Shown here: positions 6,018 through 14,131 of the stretch, in pieces
Layout of the letters: the number at the start of each line of letters is the position of its first letter
Numbering within the stretch: position 1 is the stretch's first letter
Assembly: GCA_016838895.1 (NCBI GenBank)
Contig: JAEKNU010000045.1
Coordinates: 1-36,526 of the forward strand
DNA: 36,526 nt
From: Chloroflexota bacterium
GTDB lineage: Bacteria; Chloroflexota; Anaerolineae; Anaerolineales; Anaerolineaceae
Direction: 5' to 3'
Translations under genes and position numbers: made by a program
Notes under the pieces: generated by a model
Seen by the model: only the letters and a program-made list of their open reading frames with translations
What the model was told of the DNA's origin: nothing
Database searches by the model: none

Positions 6018-8533
6018 CCGTTGAGACCTTAGAAAAACCCCGCTATACCATCAAAACCCCTACCAATAGTTCGTCGCGCATCCTATGGTTGCGCGATTAT
6101 TATTTTATGGGGGTCAAGCGCAACTGGAATAATGAATATACCGCCTGGACCACCGGCACCCCCTGGGACTTTCAATACAATGAGCTTAGCTTTTACATTG
6201 TCCCGGAAACTTATTCCTTTCTGCAAACGTTCCGCTCCTCCTTCAATCAGGTTGCCCGTCCAGTAAAACTGCATCCCCAATTCTGGGACTGGTCCATCCC
6301 CGAGCGGCGCGCCTGGTTCAACAAGGAAGTGCTGGTTAAGTACCTCCCCCAGGAAATATTGCCCAATGATCTCATCGCCGGGGCGCGCTTCAATATCATG
6401 ACCTCCGCCTGCCTCAGCCAGAAGGAAACCAAAGCGCGTGACAAAATGGTCTACGGCTCCAACGGCGCCCGAGCCGCCATGCTCTGGTTTCACAATCACG
6501 GCTACGGCAATGCCGGCGCTACCAGCGGACACCTTATCCCCGACTACGGACGTGTGATCCGCGAGGGTTGGAAAGCCATTCATCAGGAATTGCAGGTTTT
6601 TTACAACGATCTCAATGAAAGAGACAAAAAAGGCAAACAAGGCGCCCAACTACGCGCCATGATGAGCACCTCACTGCTGCCGCGCGAGCTGGCAGCCAAA
6701 TACAGCCAGGCTTGCACCCAACAAGCAGCCGAAACATCCGACCCGGAACGCAAATCCGAGTTAACCCAAATGGCCGAGATGCTACAGCGTGTGCCCTGGG
6801 AAGCCCCGCAGACCTTCTGGGAAGCCGTTCAAGCGCTGTGGATCACCCACATGCTGATTATGTCCGATGAAAACTATCCCGGCCCCGGCGATTCTTTCGG
6901 CAGGCTGGATCAATACCTTTACCCGCTCTGGGAAAAATCCATCACGGAAGGCATGTCGGAGGAATTCGGCAAGGAAATCCTCAAATGCTTCTGGATGCAT
7001 TGCAACACTGCCTACGACAGTATGATCCGCACCGGTGGTAATCAGGGGATCACCGCCGGGTATGGTCAGCTCTTCACCATTGGCGGCCTGGGCAAGGACG
7101 GCGCCGATATGACCAATGAGCTCACTTACGTACTCATGGATGTGATTGATGAAATGTCCCCCATTCTGGAACCCAAACCCAATCTGCGCCTGCATCGCAA
7201 CACTCCCGATAAACTACTGAACAAGGCCGTCGAAATGATCGCCTGCAGTCAGGGCGCGCCCTTCTTGCTTAATTTTGATGAGCGTTCCATGGCAGGTATG
7301 ATGCTGGAAGCCAAAAAGTCCGGCATCACCCACCTGATAAATGAAAACAACGTCTTCGAGTATGCCCCGGTGGGCTGCCTTGAAAACACCATGGTCGGCA
7401 ATGATCGTTCCGGTACCGTAGATGCCAATCTCAACTTGCTAAAAGCCGTTGAACTGACCCTCACTGGCGGCTACGACATGCTGCCGTTCAAGGATCCCAT
7501 CAGCGGTAAAATCGATCCGCTAAAACGCTACGGCGCCGATACCGGCGATCCACGTACCTTCGCTACCTGGGAACAATTCTGGAGCGCCTACGCCAAACAG
7601 ACTGTCTATATCATCCAAACCATCGTGGATTTATATGAGCGCTCCGAGGAAATCCGCGCGCAATATAACCCCACCCCGTATGTCTCCTGCCTGGTCAAGG
7701 GCTGCGCCGAAAAAGGACTGGATGTCACCGAAGGCGGCGCTGAAATCAGTTACGTGACCATTGAAGCCGTCACCTACGCCACCACCGTGGATTCCCTGCT
7801 GGCCGTCAAATACCTGGTTTATGATGAAAAGCTCTGCAGCATGGACGAATTGATCAGCGCCTTAAAAAACAACTGGGTCGGCCATGAAGTGCTGCAAGCG
7901 CGGGCCCTGAACAAAGCCCCCAAATACGGCCGCGATGATGATGAAGCGGATAAGATGGCATCCCGGGTGATGGGCTTTTGGACTGAAGAAACCTGGAAAC
8001 ACAAAACCAAAAGCACCAACCGTCAATATCGCCCTGGCATGCTCAGTTGGAATTACTGGGTCGCCGATAGTTTTGTGCTGCCCGCCAGTCCGGACGGTCG
8101 TCCGCGGGGCAAATTCCTCTCCAACGCCATCTGCCCCTCCAACGGTGCCGATACCAACGGCCCCACTGCCAATGTCAATTCAGTCGGCAAGGTGCTGGGC
8201 GGCAAAGCCCCGGATGGTAAAGGCGATTGGGAAGAGTTCATCAACGTGCTGCCCAACGGTGCCAGCCATACCATGACCTTCAACCCATCCCTGCTGCGCG
8301 ATCCTGAACACCGTGACAAATTCAAGGCTTTTCTGCTTGGGTACATTGAAAATGGCGGATCAGCCCTGCAAATCAACCTCATTGATGCCGATATGCTGCG
8401 CGATGCGCAGAAACACCCCGAGAATTACAAACATCTGCTGGTGCGTGTCACCGGATATAATGCTTATTTCACTGCCATCGGACGCGAGTTACAAAACGAA
8501 ATCATCGCCCGTGAAAGCCATCAGATGGGTTGA
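6014..8533 (+). CDS. Glycyl radical enzyme (PFL-like family), substrate unknown
   Basis: A 839-residue oxygen-sensitive radical enzyme. The active-site loop PVGCLEN carries the thiyl Cys455 and Glu457. The C-terminal glycyl loop VRVTGYNAYF carries the radical Gly814. The GCxE pattern is that of the dehydratase/decarboxylase/lyase branch (glycerol and diol dehydratases, choline lyase, arylacetate decarboxylases). Pyruvate formate-lyase itself uses adjacent Cys residues. After the active Cys, the usual GKxx loop is replaced by TMVGNDRSGTVD. The N-terminal region has a WNNEYTAWTTGTPWDFQ stretch that I cannot tie to a characterised clade. It overlaps gntR by four bases and is followed one base later by its activase. 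No microcompartment shell genes are present. The enzyme class is certain and the reaction is not. Confidence 0.93.
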   Translation: MTVETLEKPRYTIKTPTNSSSRILWLRDYYFMGVKRNWNNEYTAWTTGTPWDFQYNELSFYIVPETYSFLQTFRSSFNQVARPVKLHPQFWDWSIPERRAWFNKEVLVKYLPQEILPNDLIAGARFNIMTSACLSQKETKARDKMVYGSNGARAAMLWFHNHGYGNAGATSGHLIPDYGRVIREGWKAIHQELQVFYNDLNERDKKGKQGAQLRAMMSTSLLPRELAAKYSQACTQQAAETSDPERKSELTQMAEMLQRVPWEAPQTFWEAVQALWITHMLIMSDENYPGPGDSFGRLDQYLYPLWEKSITEGMSEEFGKEILKCFWMHCNTAYDSMIRTGGNQGITAGYGQLFTIGGLGKDGADMTNELTYVLMDVIDEMSPILEPKPNLRLHRNTPDKLLNKAVEMIACSQGAPFLLNFDERSMAGMMLEAKKSGITHLINENNVFEYAPVGCLENTMVGNDRSGTVDANLNLLKAVELTLTGGYDMLPFKDPISGKIDPLKRYGADTGDPRTFATWEQFWSAYAKQTVYIIQTIVDLYERSEEIRAQYNPTPYVSCLVKGCAEKGLDVTEGGAEISYVTIEAVTYATTVDSLLAVKYLVYDEKLCSMDELISALKNNWVGHEVLQARALNKAPKYGRDDDEADKMASRVMGFWTEETWKHKTKSTNRQYRPGMLSWNYWVADSFVLPASPDGRPRGKFLSNAICPSNGADTNGPTANVNSVGKVLGGKAPDGKGDWEEFINVLPNGASHTMTFNPSLLRDPEHRDKFKAFLLGYIENGGSALQINLIDADMLRDAQKHPENYKHLLVRVTGYNAYFTAIGRELQNEIIARESHQMG

Positions 8534-8534
8534 T

Positions 8535-9497
8535 ATGACACAAGGAATCATATTACACCTCCAAAAAATGTCCACCGAGGACGGCCCCGGTATTCGTACC
8601 ACGGTCTTTTTCAAAGGCTGCGGCTTGCATTGCGCCTGGTGCCACAACCCTGAAAGTATTGCCTTTCATCCCGAGATTCAATGGTTTGCCGGACGCTGTC
8701 TGGGATGCCGTACCTGTACCACGGTTTGTCCACAAGGTGCCTTGACCCTCAGCGAAAATGGATTGCACATCAACCGCGAAAAATGCGACGGCTGCTTCCT
8801 GTGCAGCGATGCCTGCCCGGCCAATGCCATTGAACCGCTGGGCAAGAATATGACCAGCCAGTCATTAATGGCTGAGCTACTCAAAGACCGTGCTTATTAT
8901 GAAACCTCCAAGGGCGGCGTGACCCTTTCCGGCGGTGAGCCTACCATGCAGCCCGACTTTGCCGAAGAAGTCCTGCGCGCCCTGCAAGCGGAAGGTATTC
9001 ATACCGCCCTGGATACCTGCGGTGTCAGCAGCAGGTCCAGTTTACAGCGCCTGCTGCCGCATGTGGACCTGGTACTCTTTGATCTGAAAGTTATGGATTC
9101 CGGCCTGCACCAGCAGTTCACCCGCGTACGCAATGAGCACATTCTGGAAAATCTGCAAATGCTGGCCGATATCCTGCGCACTCAGCACAATCCACCCAAA
9201 TTGTGGATTCGCACCCCGCTCATCCCTGATGCAACCGCAAATGAAGCCAACCTGATTGCCATTGGGCAATATATCCAGGCCAATCTGGAGGGACTGGTGG
9301 AGCGCTGGGAACTGTGTGCCTTTAATAATCTCTGCCGTGACCAGTACACCCGCCTGGACTTGACCTGGGCATACGCCGACCAACCGCTCTTTTCAGCAGA
9401 CGAATTGGCGCATTGGGGCCAGGTCGCCCGCACTTCCGGCGTGGATCCGCAAATTGTATTCACCACGGGAGCAACCCGTGTCACAGAACCCGCATAA
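8535..9497 (+). CDS. Glycyl radical enzyme activase (radical SAM)
   Basis: Installs the glycyl radical on the enzyme encoded just upstream by reductive cleavage of S-adenosylmethionine. The radical-SAM cluster motif CxxxCxxC is at Cys29, Cys33 and Cys36 (GCGLHCAWCHNP). It is followed by two ferredoxin-like 4Fe-4S motifs, CLGCRTCTTVCPQGA and CDGCFLCSDACPANA, as in activases of non-PFL glycyl radical enzymes. The TLSGGEPTMQP motif (SAM binding) follows. The 320-residue length is typical. The frame is open further upstream, but ATG 8535 gives the family N-terminus (IILHLQKMSTEDGPGIRT) and lies one base after the enzyme's stop. Confidence 0.95.
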   Translation: MTQGIILHLQKMSTEDGPGIRTTVFFKGCGLHCAWCHNPESIAFHPEIQWFAGRCLGCRTCTTVCPQGALTLSENGLHINREKCDGCFLCSDACPANAIEPLGKNMTSQSLMAELLKDRAYYETSKGGVTLSGGEPTMQPDFAEEVLRALQAEGIHTALDTCGVSSRSSLQRLLPHVDLVLFDLKVMDSGLHQQFTRVRNEHILENLQMLADILRTQHNPPKLWIRTPLIPDATANEANLIAIGQYIQANLEGLVERWELCAFNNLCRDQYTRLDLTWAYADQPLFSADELAHWGQVARTSGVDPQIVFTTGATRVTEPA

Positions 9498-9528
9498 TAG
9501 ATGCAGGAATCAACATCAGGAGACAAAT

Positions 9529-10380
9529 ATGAAATCCAACCTGTTTACCTCTTTTTCAGCACAAGATATGGACAGTTTTTTACCTGAGATGAAAATCGGA
9601 TTATTGGCCACCGTAAATCCACAGGGACAACCGCATGTTTCTCTGATCTCCTCCATCATTGCCAGCACTCCCACCCAAATGGCCTTCGGACAATTCATTG
9701 AAGGGGTATCCAAAGAATACATCAAGGACAACCCCAAAACCGGCTTCCTGATCATGAGCCTCGATAAACAGGTCTGGCGCGGAAAAGCAGCCTATACGCA
9801 TTCAGCAACCAGCGGCAAGGAATACGACTTCTACAATAACATTCCCATGTTCCGCTACAACTCGTATTTCGGTATTCATACCGTACATTACATGGATCTG
9901 GTCAGCCACAGCGGAAAGTCTGCCTTGCCCATGAGCAAAGTCATCTACGCCGCCATTCTTTCTACTATCGCACGCACTTTGGGCAAAAAAGAAAATAAAG
10001 TGAACGTGCTCAATGCCTGGACACGCACCTTCATGAACAAGCTCGATAACCTCAAATTCCTTTGTTATATTGAGAGCGACGGCTATCCAGTGCTCATCCC
10101 CGCCATCCAAACCCAAACCCTGGACAGCAATCGCCTGCTCTTCTCCACTGCCGTCTATGGTGACGACCTCAAACAGATTCCCCTCGGCTCCAGCCTGGCC
10201 GTCTTTGGCATGACCCTTAATATGGAAGACGTGCTACTGCGCGGGGATTACCAGGGCATACAGCGCGTGGGTGGCATTCCCTGCGGTGTCGTCGAAATCG
10301 ACTGGGTCTACAATGCCATGCCCCCTGTGCCTGGACAGATTTATCCGCCAGTACCCATAGAGGCTGTGACAGAGTTTTAA
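9529..10380 (+). CDS. Flavin split-barrel (pyridoxamine 5'-phosphate oxidase-like) protein
   Basis: A 283-residue protein with a PNPOx-like FMN-binding split barrel. Residues about 20-50 (EMKIGLLATVNPQGQPHVSL) form the first two strands of that fold. The second half repeats a similar strand pattern (KFLCYIESDGYPVLIP, near residues 180-195), so it may be a two-module protein. ATG 9529 has AGGAGA six bases upstream; longer starts lack this. It lies 31 bases after the activase and is the last gene before the CGTAGGG hairpin. A role in flavin-dependent reduction, radical or oxygen protection, or handling of the enzyme's product is inference. Its 3' end exists in two further partial copies downstream. 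Confidence 0.8.
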   Translation: MKSNLFTSFSAQDMDSFLPEMKIGLLATVNPQGQPHVSLISSIIASTPTQMAFGQFIEGVSKEYIKDNPKTGFLIMSLDKQVWRGKAAYTHSATSGKEYDFYNNIPMFRYNSYFGIHTVHYMDLVSHSGKSALPMSKVIYAAILSTIARTLGKKENKVNVLNAWTRTFMNKLDNLKFLCYIESDGYPVLIPAIQTQTLDSNRLLFSTAVYGDDLKQIPLGSSLAVFGMTLNMEDVLLRGDYQGIQRVGGIPCGVVEIDWVYNAMPPVPGQIYPPVPIEAVTEF

Positions 10381-10390
10381 TTATTCAAAA

Positions 10391-10420
10391 CGTAGGGGCG
10401 ATCTCTAGGGATCGCCCCTT
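10391..10420 (+). terminator. Hairpin after GRE operon, CGTAGGG repeat family
   Basis: GGGGCGATC (10395-10403) pairs with GATCGCCCC (10410-10418), followed by TTGCTTT. It begins CGTAGGG like the palindromes at 5111 and 19567. It lies 10 bases after the operon's last stop and probably ends the transcript. Confidence 0.6.
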
Positions 10421-10496
10421 GCTTTGAATTTTAACTCAATCTGCAATTCTTCTTAACCTGAATCCGACTGAAAATAATCCATAATTTGTATTTATC

Positions 10497-11129
10497 CTAT
10501 ATTGGATTATTGTCAATCCAATATGCAACACTAAAAGAAAAATCAACAAAAGGTAGCTCATCTATCTTCCAATTTAATCTTGAACAAATTGTCGGCAAGG
10601 ATATCTTAAAATCCTGATAACGATTAAAAATCGTGTCGCCACTTGGAACGATCGTTGTATTTGAGTCAATTTCTAGATTGAACCAATCACGTATTGTTTT
10701 AATAATTAGTTTTTCATCATGATTATGAGCTAAAATATCATGTCCTGCAAGATCAGAAATAAATTTTTGCTAACGGTAAGGTTCACTATCTAATATCAAA
10801 ACTACTTTCTGACGTTGATATATATTTCCATACTTCTTACAACCTAAATCAACCCCCAACTCAAAAGGCATATTAAATCGTGGTAAATTTGTTGCTTTAT
10901 CAAGTTCAGTTCGTGAAATATCATGAATACTATATTTACAATCAGAAATAATACGATATATTTTATCTAGCCTGTTTTGTCCTGCATTACTAGCCTCTAA
11001 TGCACATCTTGGTCTGAATCCGGTATCATGAATTGTAAAAATAATTGAATTAAAAAGATTGGCATATAAAATATCAAAAGGACAATTTATAAAAACATTT
11101 TTATCAAAATCATTACTTTTTTTTGCCAT
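10497..11129 (-). pseudogene. Conserved hypothetical protein, split by an in-frame amber codon
   Basis: The frame from ATG 11129 reads as a conserved bacterial hypothetical family that I recognise by NVFINCPFD, RCALEASNAGQNRLDKI, YSIHDISRTELD and LPRFNMPFELG. A TAG at 10770-10772 stops it after 119 residues. The same frame continues without another stop to 10497, giving QKFISDLAGHDILAHN and about 90 residues of the expected C-terminal half. Family members, as I recall them, have Tyr at the stop position, so a single-base change (TAY to TAG) explains it. It follows the DUF2188 gene by 30 bases. Function of the family is unknown; similar proteins are often seen in variable genomic islands. A pseudogene or amber readthrough are both possible. 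Confidence 0.7.
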
Positions 11130-11159
11130 TCCGCCCTTTATTATCCAAAGCTAAAGAAA

Positions 11160-11492
11160 TTATTTGGTTCCTTTCGTTTCATTCATAATATCAGAAATGA
11201 CAATTTTTATTTTATTTTGTGATGCAGCTCTTCTTTGTACAGGATACAATACCTCTCTCGCTTTTCTTGTTTGACCAGAAATAGCGCAAAAGCTATTACG
11301 TGATTGAATTCTTCCATCTTTCATATGAACAACAAGTTGACCAGATGCATTTTGAGCTAGCTTTTTTGCAGCTTTTTCGGCATCACGTCTTGTTCGATAC
11401 ATAGCATTAATCTTTTTTTCATCACTAAGTTTTACTACCCAATTGTCATCGGATGGCATAACATGAACTGAGAAGGGCATTTTTTTAGCCAT
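11160..11492 (-). CDS. DUF2188 protein with C-terminal extension
   Basis: Residues 8-70 match the DUF2188 pattern: HVMPSDDNWVVKLSDE, then an Arg/Ala-rich helix (RTRRDAEKAAKKLAQNA) and GQLVVHMKDGRIQSRNSF. DUF2188 proteins are usually about 60-80 residues. This one continues for about 40 basic residues with no family match, which could be a frameshift product or a fused tail. GAGGAAAAG lies just upstream of ATG 11492. It is AT-rich like its partner gene, unlike the GC-rich operon to the left. Function of DUF2188 is unknown. Confidence 0.7.
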   Translation of the reverse strand: MAKKMPFSVHVMPSDDNWVVKLSDEKKINAMYRTRRDAEKAAKKLAQNASGQLVVHMKDGRIQSRNSFCAISGQTRKAREVLYPVQRRAASQNKIKIVISDIMNETKGTK

Positions 11493-11644
11493 ATTCTTTT
11501 CCTCACAGATTTTCTATTACAAGAATATAATAGCACATTCAAATTACAATTATGTCTTAATAAATCATTAGAATAAAATAAATTCTTCTAAATTAAGTAT
11601 ATTAATTTAACAAATATGTGTCAAGGAAAAACGGATAAATATCA

Positions 11645-11970
11645 ATTTCCACTGCTATGTCACCAGCGACGCCTATCCGGTGCTCATCCCCGCCATCCAG
11701 ACCCAAACCCTGGACAGCAACCGCCTGCTCTTCTCCAGCGCCGTCTACGGCGATGATCTCAAGCAAATTCCCGCCGGCAACAGCCTGGCCGGCTTTGGCA
11801 TGACCCTTAATATGGAAGACGTGCTACTGCGTGGCCAATATCAGGGTATTCAGCGCATTGGCGGTCTACCTTGCGGCGTCATCGAAATCGACTGGGTCTA
11901 CAATGCCATGCCCCCCGTCCCCGGGCAAATCTACCCGCCGATTCCGATCAAGACGGTAACAGAATTCTAA
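11645..11970 (+). pseudogene. Truncated second copy of the flavin-protein gene (3' end)
   Basis: Encodes the last 105 or so residues of the 9529-10380 protein, from CYVTSDAYPVLIP to TVTEF and the stop. By my count 14 of 105 residues differ, and many synonymous changes are visible, so it is not a recent duplicate. There is no start or ribosome site; the left edge joins AT-rich island DNA abruptly. Base composition matches the GRE operon. Confidence 0.85.
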
Positions 11971-12004
11971 GAACCAAACCCTCATAGGTTTTTTCTTTTT
12001 CGTA

Positions 12005-12025
12005 TGGTGGGTCGCTGACCCACCA
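12005..12025. repeat. REP-like palindrome, GGTGGGTC family (copy 1)
   Basis: TGGTGGGTC (12005-12013), a three-base loop GCT, then GACCCACCA. Perfect 9-bp arms. Confidence 0.65.
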
Positions 12026-12176
12026 AAACGGCGCCACTCTCATAATGAGACAAGGTCTACCCCAAAGCTCATTTTGTCTGTACGCAGACATGCTTTGAGA
12101 ATATTTATATCGGCAATGATAATTGAAAATGAATAAGAATTTCTTTCAATTTAGTAAACATTTTCCGGTAAAGGAT

Positions 12177-12195
12177 GGTGGGTCAACGACCCGCC
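12177..12195. repeat. REP-like palindrome, GGTGGGTC family (copy 2)
   Basis: GGTGGGTC (12177-12184), loop AAC, then GACCCGCC: the same design as the element at 12005, with one base pair changed. Confidence 0.55.
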
Positions 12196-12206
12196 CTACC
12201 TCTACT

Positions 12207-12331
12207 GCAACGGTATGTGGATGGTATTGTATACGGATGGTCTTGTTGAAATCAACTGAGTCTCTCACGCCTTGCTTCCGTCCCAGGGTAGATTTATCCG
12301 CCTGCACCAATATGGCCGTGACGTAATTTAA
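12207..12331 (+). pseudogene. Decayed third copy of the flavin-protein 3' end
   Basis: Aligns by eye to the last 125 bases of the 9529-10380 gene. Shared blocks include GTTGAAATCAACTGAGTC against the parent's GTCGAAATCGACTGGGTC, then AGATTTATCCGCC (identical), and GCCGTGACGTAATTTAA against GCTGTGACAGAGTTTTAA at the stop. Several substitutions and small indels have closed the frame. It is older than the copy at 11645. Confidence 0.65.
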
Positions 12332-12481
12332 AATTATGGAAGATCATCATTATTTACCCGTCAGATTTGTCAATAGGATTGGTGCATAATCACCTATGTT
12401 AATTAACTTCATATACTGAATACAACTTTATTATTGTATACTTATCTATACAGTTGTTTATTTGTAAAAATAAGGATGCTT

Positions 12482-13702
12482 ATGAGTGTTTTTCTTCAAT
12501 TTTCTATCATACTAATCATCATTTTGCTTGTCGCAAAGTTAGCCGGTTATTTTTCCAGCAAAATTGGACAGCCATCCGTATTGGGTGAGTTGTTGGCTGG
12601 ATTATTGCTTGGTCCATCTTTGCTTAATATTTTTCATCTACCCTTCATCACCGAATCGCACACTGTTTACGAACTCATCAAGGAAATTGCCGAACTGGGC
12701 GTCCTGCTTTTGATGTTCCTGGCCGGCTTGGAATTACATTTAAAAGATCTGGCTAACAATACAAAGGTCTCCGCTTATGCTGGCATTTTAGGGGTTTTGG
12801 TGCCATTCGGTTTAGGTTGGCTGGTAGGTTATATGCAGGGTATGGATATTAATCATTCCATCTTCCTTGGGTTAACCCTGGGTGCAACCAGTGTTAGCAT
12901 CTCTGCACAAACCTTAATGGAGCTAAAAGTTTTGCGCAGCCGGGTTGGTTTGGGTCTGCTGGGTGCTGCGGTTTTTGATGACATATTAGTCATTTTACTG
13001 CTTTCGACTTTTTTGGCCATTGCCACCGGCGGCGGAAGTATACTGGCGGTTTTGCTCGTCATCGGGAAGATGTTTGTGTTTATGGGTGTCTTCGCTCTCA
13101 TTGGCATCTATGTACTGCCGGCATTAATTCGTTGGACCATACGCAAACCAATTAGTCAGGGTTTAATCACCCTTACTATTGTTGTTTTGCTGATGTACGG
13201 CGTCGCCGCTGAATTAATCGGCGGGATGGCGGCCATAACCGGTACATTTCTGGCAGGGTTAATGTTCTCTCGAACCCCTGAGAAAAAGCTGATTGAGCGC
13301 GGTATTCAGACGATTGCCTACAGTTTCTTTGTACCCCTCTTTTTTGTCAGCATTGGCCTGAGTATTGATGTCAGCACATTGGGCGGGCAAGCCATTATTT
13401 TCATTCTCATCATCTCGTCTGTTGCCATACTATCAAAGCTGCTCGGTGCCGGATTGGGCGCAAAATTAGCGAATTTCTCCTGGCGTGAATCTCTTCAAAT
13501 TGGTATCGGCATGATATCGCGCGGGGAAGTTGGGTTAATTGTGGCAAAAATCGGTGTCGATAATGGGTTCATTACAAGCGAAGTCTTTTCAGGTGTGGTT
13601 GGCATGGTGTTGATCACCACGCTTGTTACACCACCTCTATTGCGTTCTGCCTTTCCATCCGCAGGTGCAAAAGAAAGTCAACCTGCAAAACCAACCGCTT
13701 AA
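12482..13702 (+). CDS. CPA2-family monovalent cation/proton antiporter
   Basis: A 406-residue integral membrane protein of the KefB/NapA type that exchanges Na+ or K+ for protons. About twelve hydrophobic segments are visible. Family signatures are GQPSVLGELLAGLLLGP near the N-terminus, ELGVLLLMFLAGLEL, the paired acidic residues in GAAVFDDILVILLLS (essential ion site of the family) and FVPLFFVSIGLSIDV. It has no C-terminal TrkA-N domain. ATG 12482 is chosen because AAGGA lies seven bases upstream; the longer frame adds 16 residues without support. The next gene starts 16 bases after its stop. Confidence 0.92.
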   Translation: MSVFLQFSIILIIILLVAKLAGYFSSKIGQPSVLGELLAGLLLGPSLLNIFHLPFITESHTVYELIKEIAELGVLLLMFLAGLELHLKDLANNTKVSAYAGILGVLVPFGLGWLVGYMQGMDINHSIFLGLTLGATSVSISAQTLMELKVLRSRVGLGLLGAAVFDDILVILLLSTFLAIATGGGSILAVLLVIGKMFVFMGVFALIGIYVLPALIRWTIRKPISQGLITLTIVVLLMYGVAAELIGGMAAITGTFLAGLMFSRTPEKKLIERGIQTIAYSFFVPLFFVSIGLSIDVSTLGGQAIIFILIISSVAILSKLLGAGLGAKLANFSWRESLQIGIGMISRGEVGLIVAKIGVDNGFITSEVFSGVVGMVLITTLVTPPLLRSAFPSAGAKESQPAKPTA

Positions 13703-13718
13703 AATTGAGGAGCATAAA

Positions 13719-14063
13719 ATGTACTTTTTATTATTTGTCCTTCACGATTCTACAATATGCGATGATGTGCTGCACGCCTGGGAAGCAGCCGGCGTTAAAG
13801 GGGTAACAATATTGCCCAGTACAGGTCTGAATCGGATGCAGAATAGAGCATTACTGGAAGATATGCCGATCATGCCCAGTCTGGAAGATTTTTTCACAAG
13901 CACCGAGGTTGGCAACCGTACCATGTTTACGATTGTTCCTGATGACGAAATCGTTGACAAAATCCTGGAAGCGACACAAAGTGTGGTTGGTGATTTGAAC
14001 CAACCAAACACGGGTATACTGATTGTTTTGCCCACAGTTCGCACGTATGGATTGACTCAATAA
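13719..14063 (+). CDS. Small PII-like protein, antiporter partner
   Basis: A 114-residue protein with a PII/CutA-like ferredoxin-fold pattern: a hydrophobic strand (MYFLLFVLHD), a helix (CDDVLHAWEAAGVKGVTIL), a variable T-loop-like segment (LEDMPIMPSLEDFF) and two further strands (MFTIVPDDEIVDKILEA, GILIVLPTVRTYG). GAGGAG lies six bases before ATG 13719. It is in one transcript with the antiporter, so it probably senses a nucleotide or ion and tunes transport, as PII-like proteins do beside other membrane transporters. That role is inference. Confidence 0.7.
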   Translation: MYFLLFVLHDSTICDDVLHAWEAAGVKGVTILPSTGLNRMQNRALLEDMPIMPSLEDFFTSTEVGNRTMFTIVPDDEIVDKILEATQSVVGDLNQPNTGILIVLPTVRTYGLTQ

Positions 14064-14074
14064 TATTTTTATAT

Positions 14075-14115
14075 AAAGAACTGGCAGAGATAAATCTCTG
14101 CCAGTTCTTTATTTT
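14075..14115. terminator. Bidirectional terminator
   Basis: Perfect 16-bp stem AAAGAACTGGCAGAGA (14075-14090), loop TAAA, with its exact complement at 14095-14110, followed by ATTTTT on the plus strand and an AT-rich tract on the minus side. It lies between two convergent genes and can serve both. Confidence 0.9.
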
Positions 14116-14131
14116 TAACGAGATTCATGGA

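Larger units (their letters stand above)
11971..12481. other. Intergenic scar region before the antiporter gene
   Basis: About 500 bases with no intact gene. Contains two GGTGGGTC palindromes, a decayed third copy of the flavin-protein 3' end, and the AT-rich leader of the antiporter gene. A plus-strand frame at 12123-12326 is a chance frame across these pieces. Confidence 0.6.

Noticed and set aside
6014..8533. Calling the glycyl radical enzyme pyruvate formate-lyase
   Set aside because: The active site is GCLE with a single Cys, not the adjacent Cys-Cys of formate acetyltransferase, and the activase carries extra ferredoxin clusters.
11680..11970. Copy of the flavin-protein C-terminus as an independent small gene
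   Set aside because: Starts only at an internal GTG without a ribosome site and holds just part of one barrel module; called a pseudogene.
12123..12326. Plus-strand 67-codon frame
   Set aside because: It runs across a palindromic repeat and the decayed gene end in a frame different from the parent gene.
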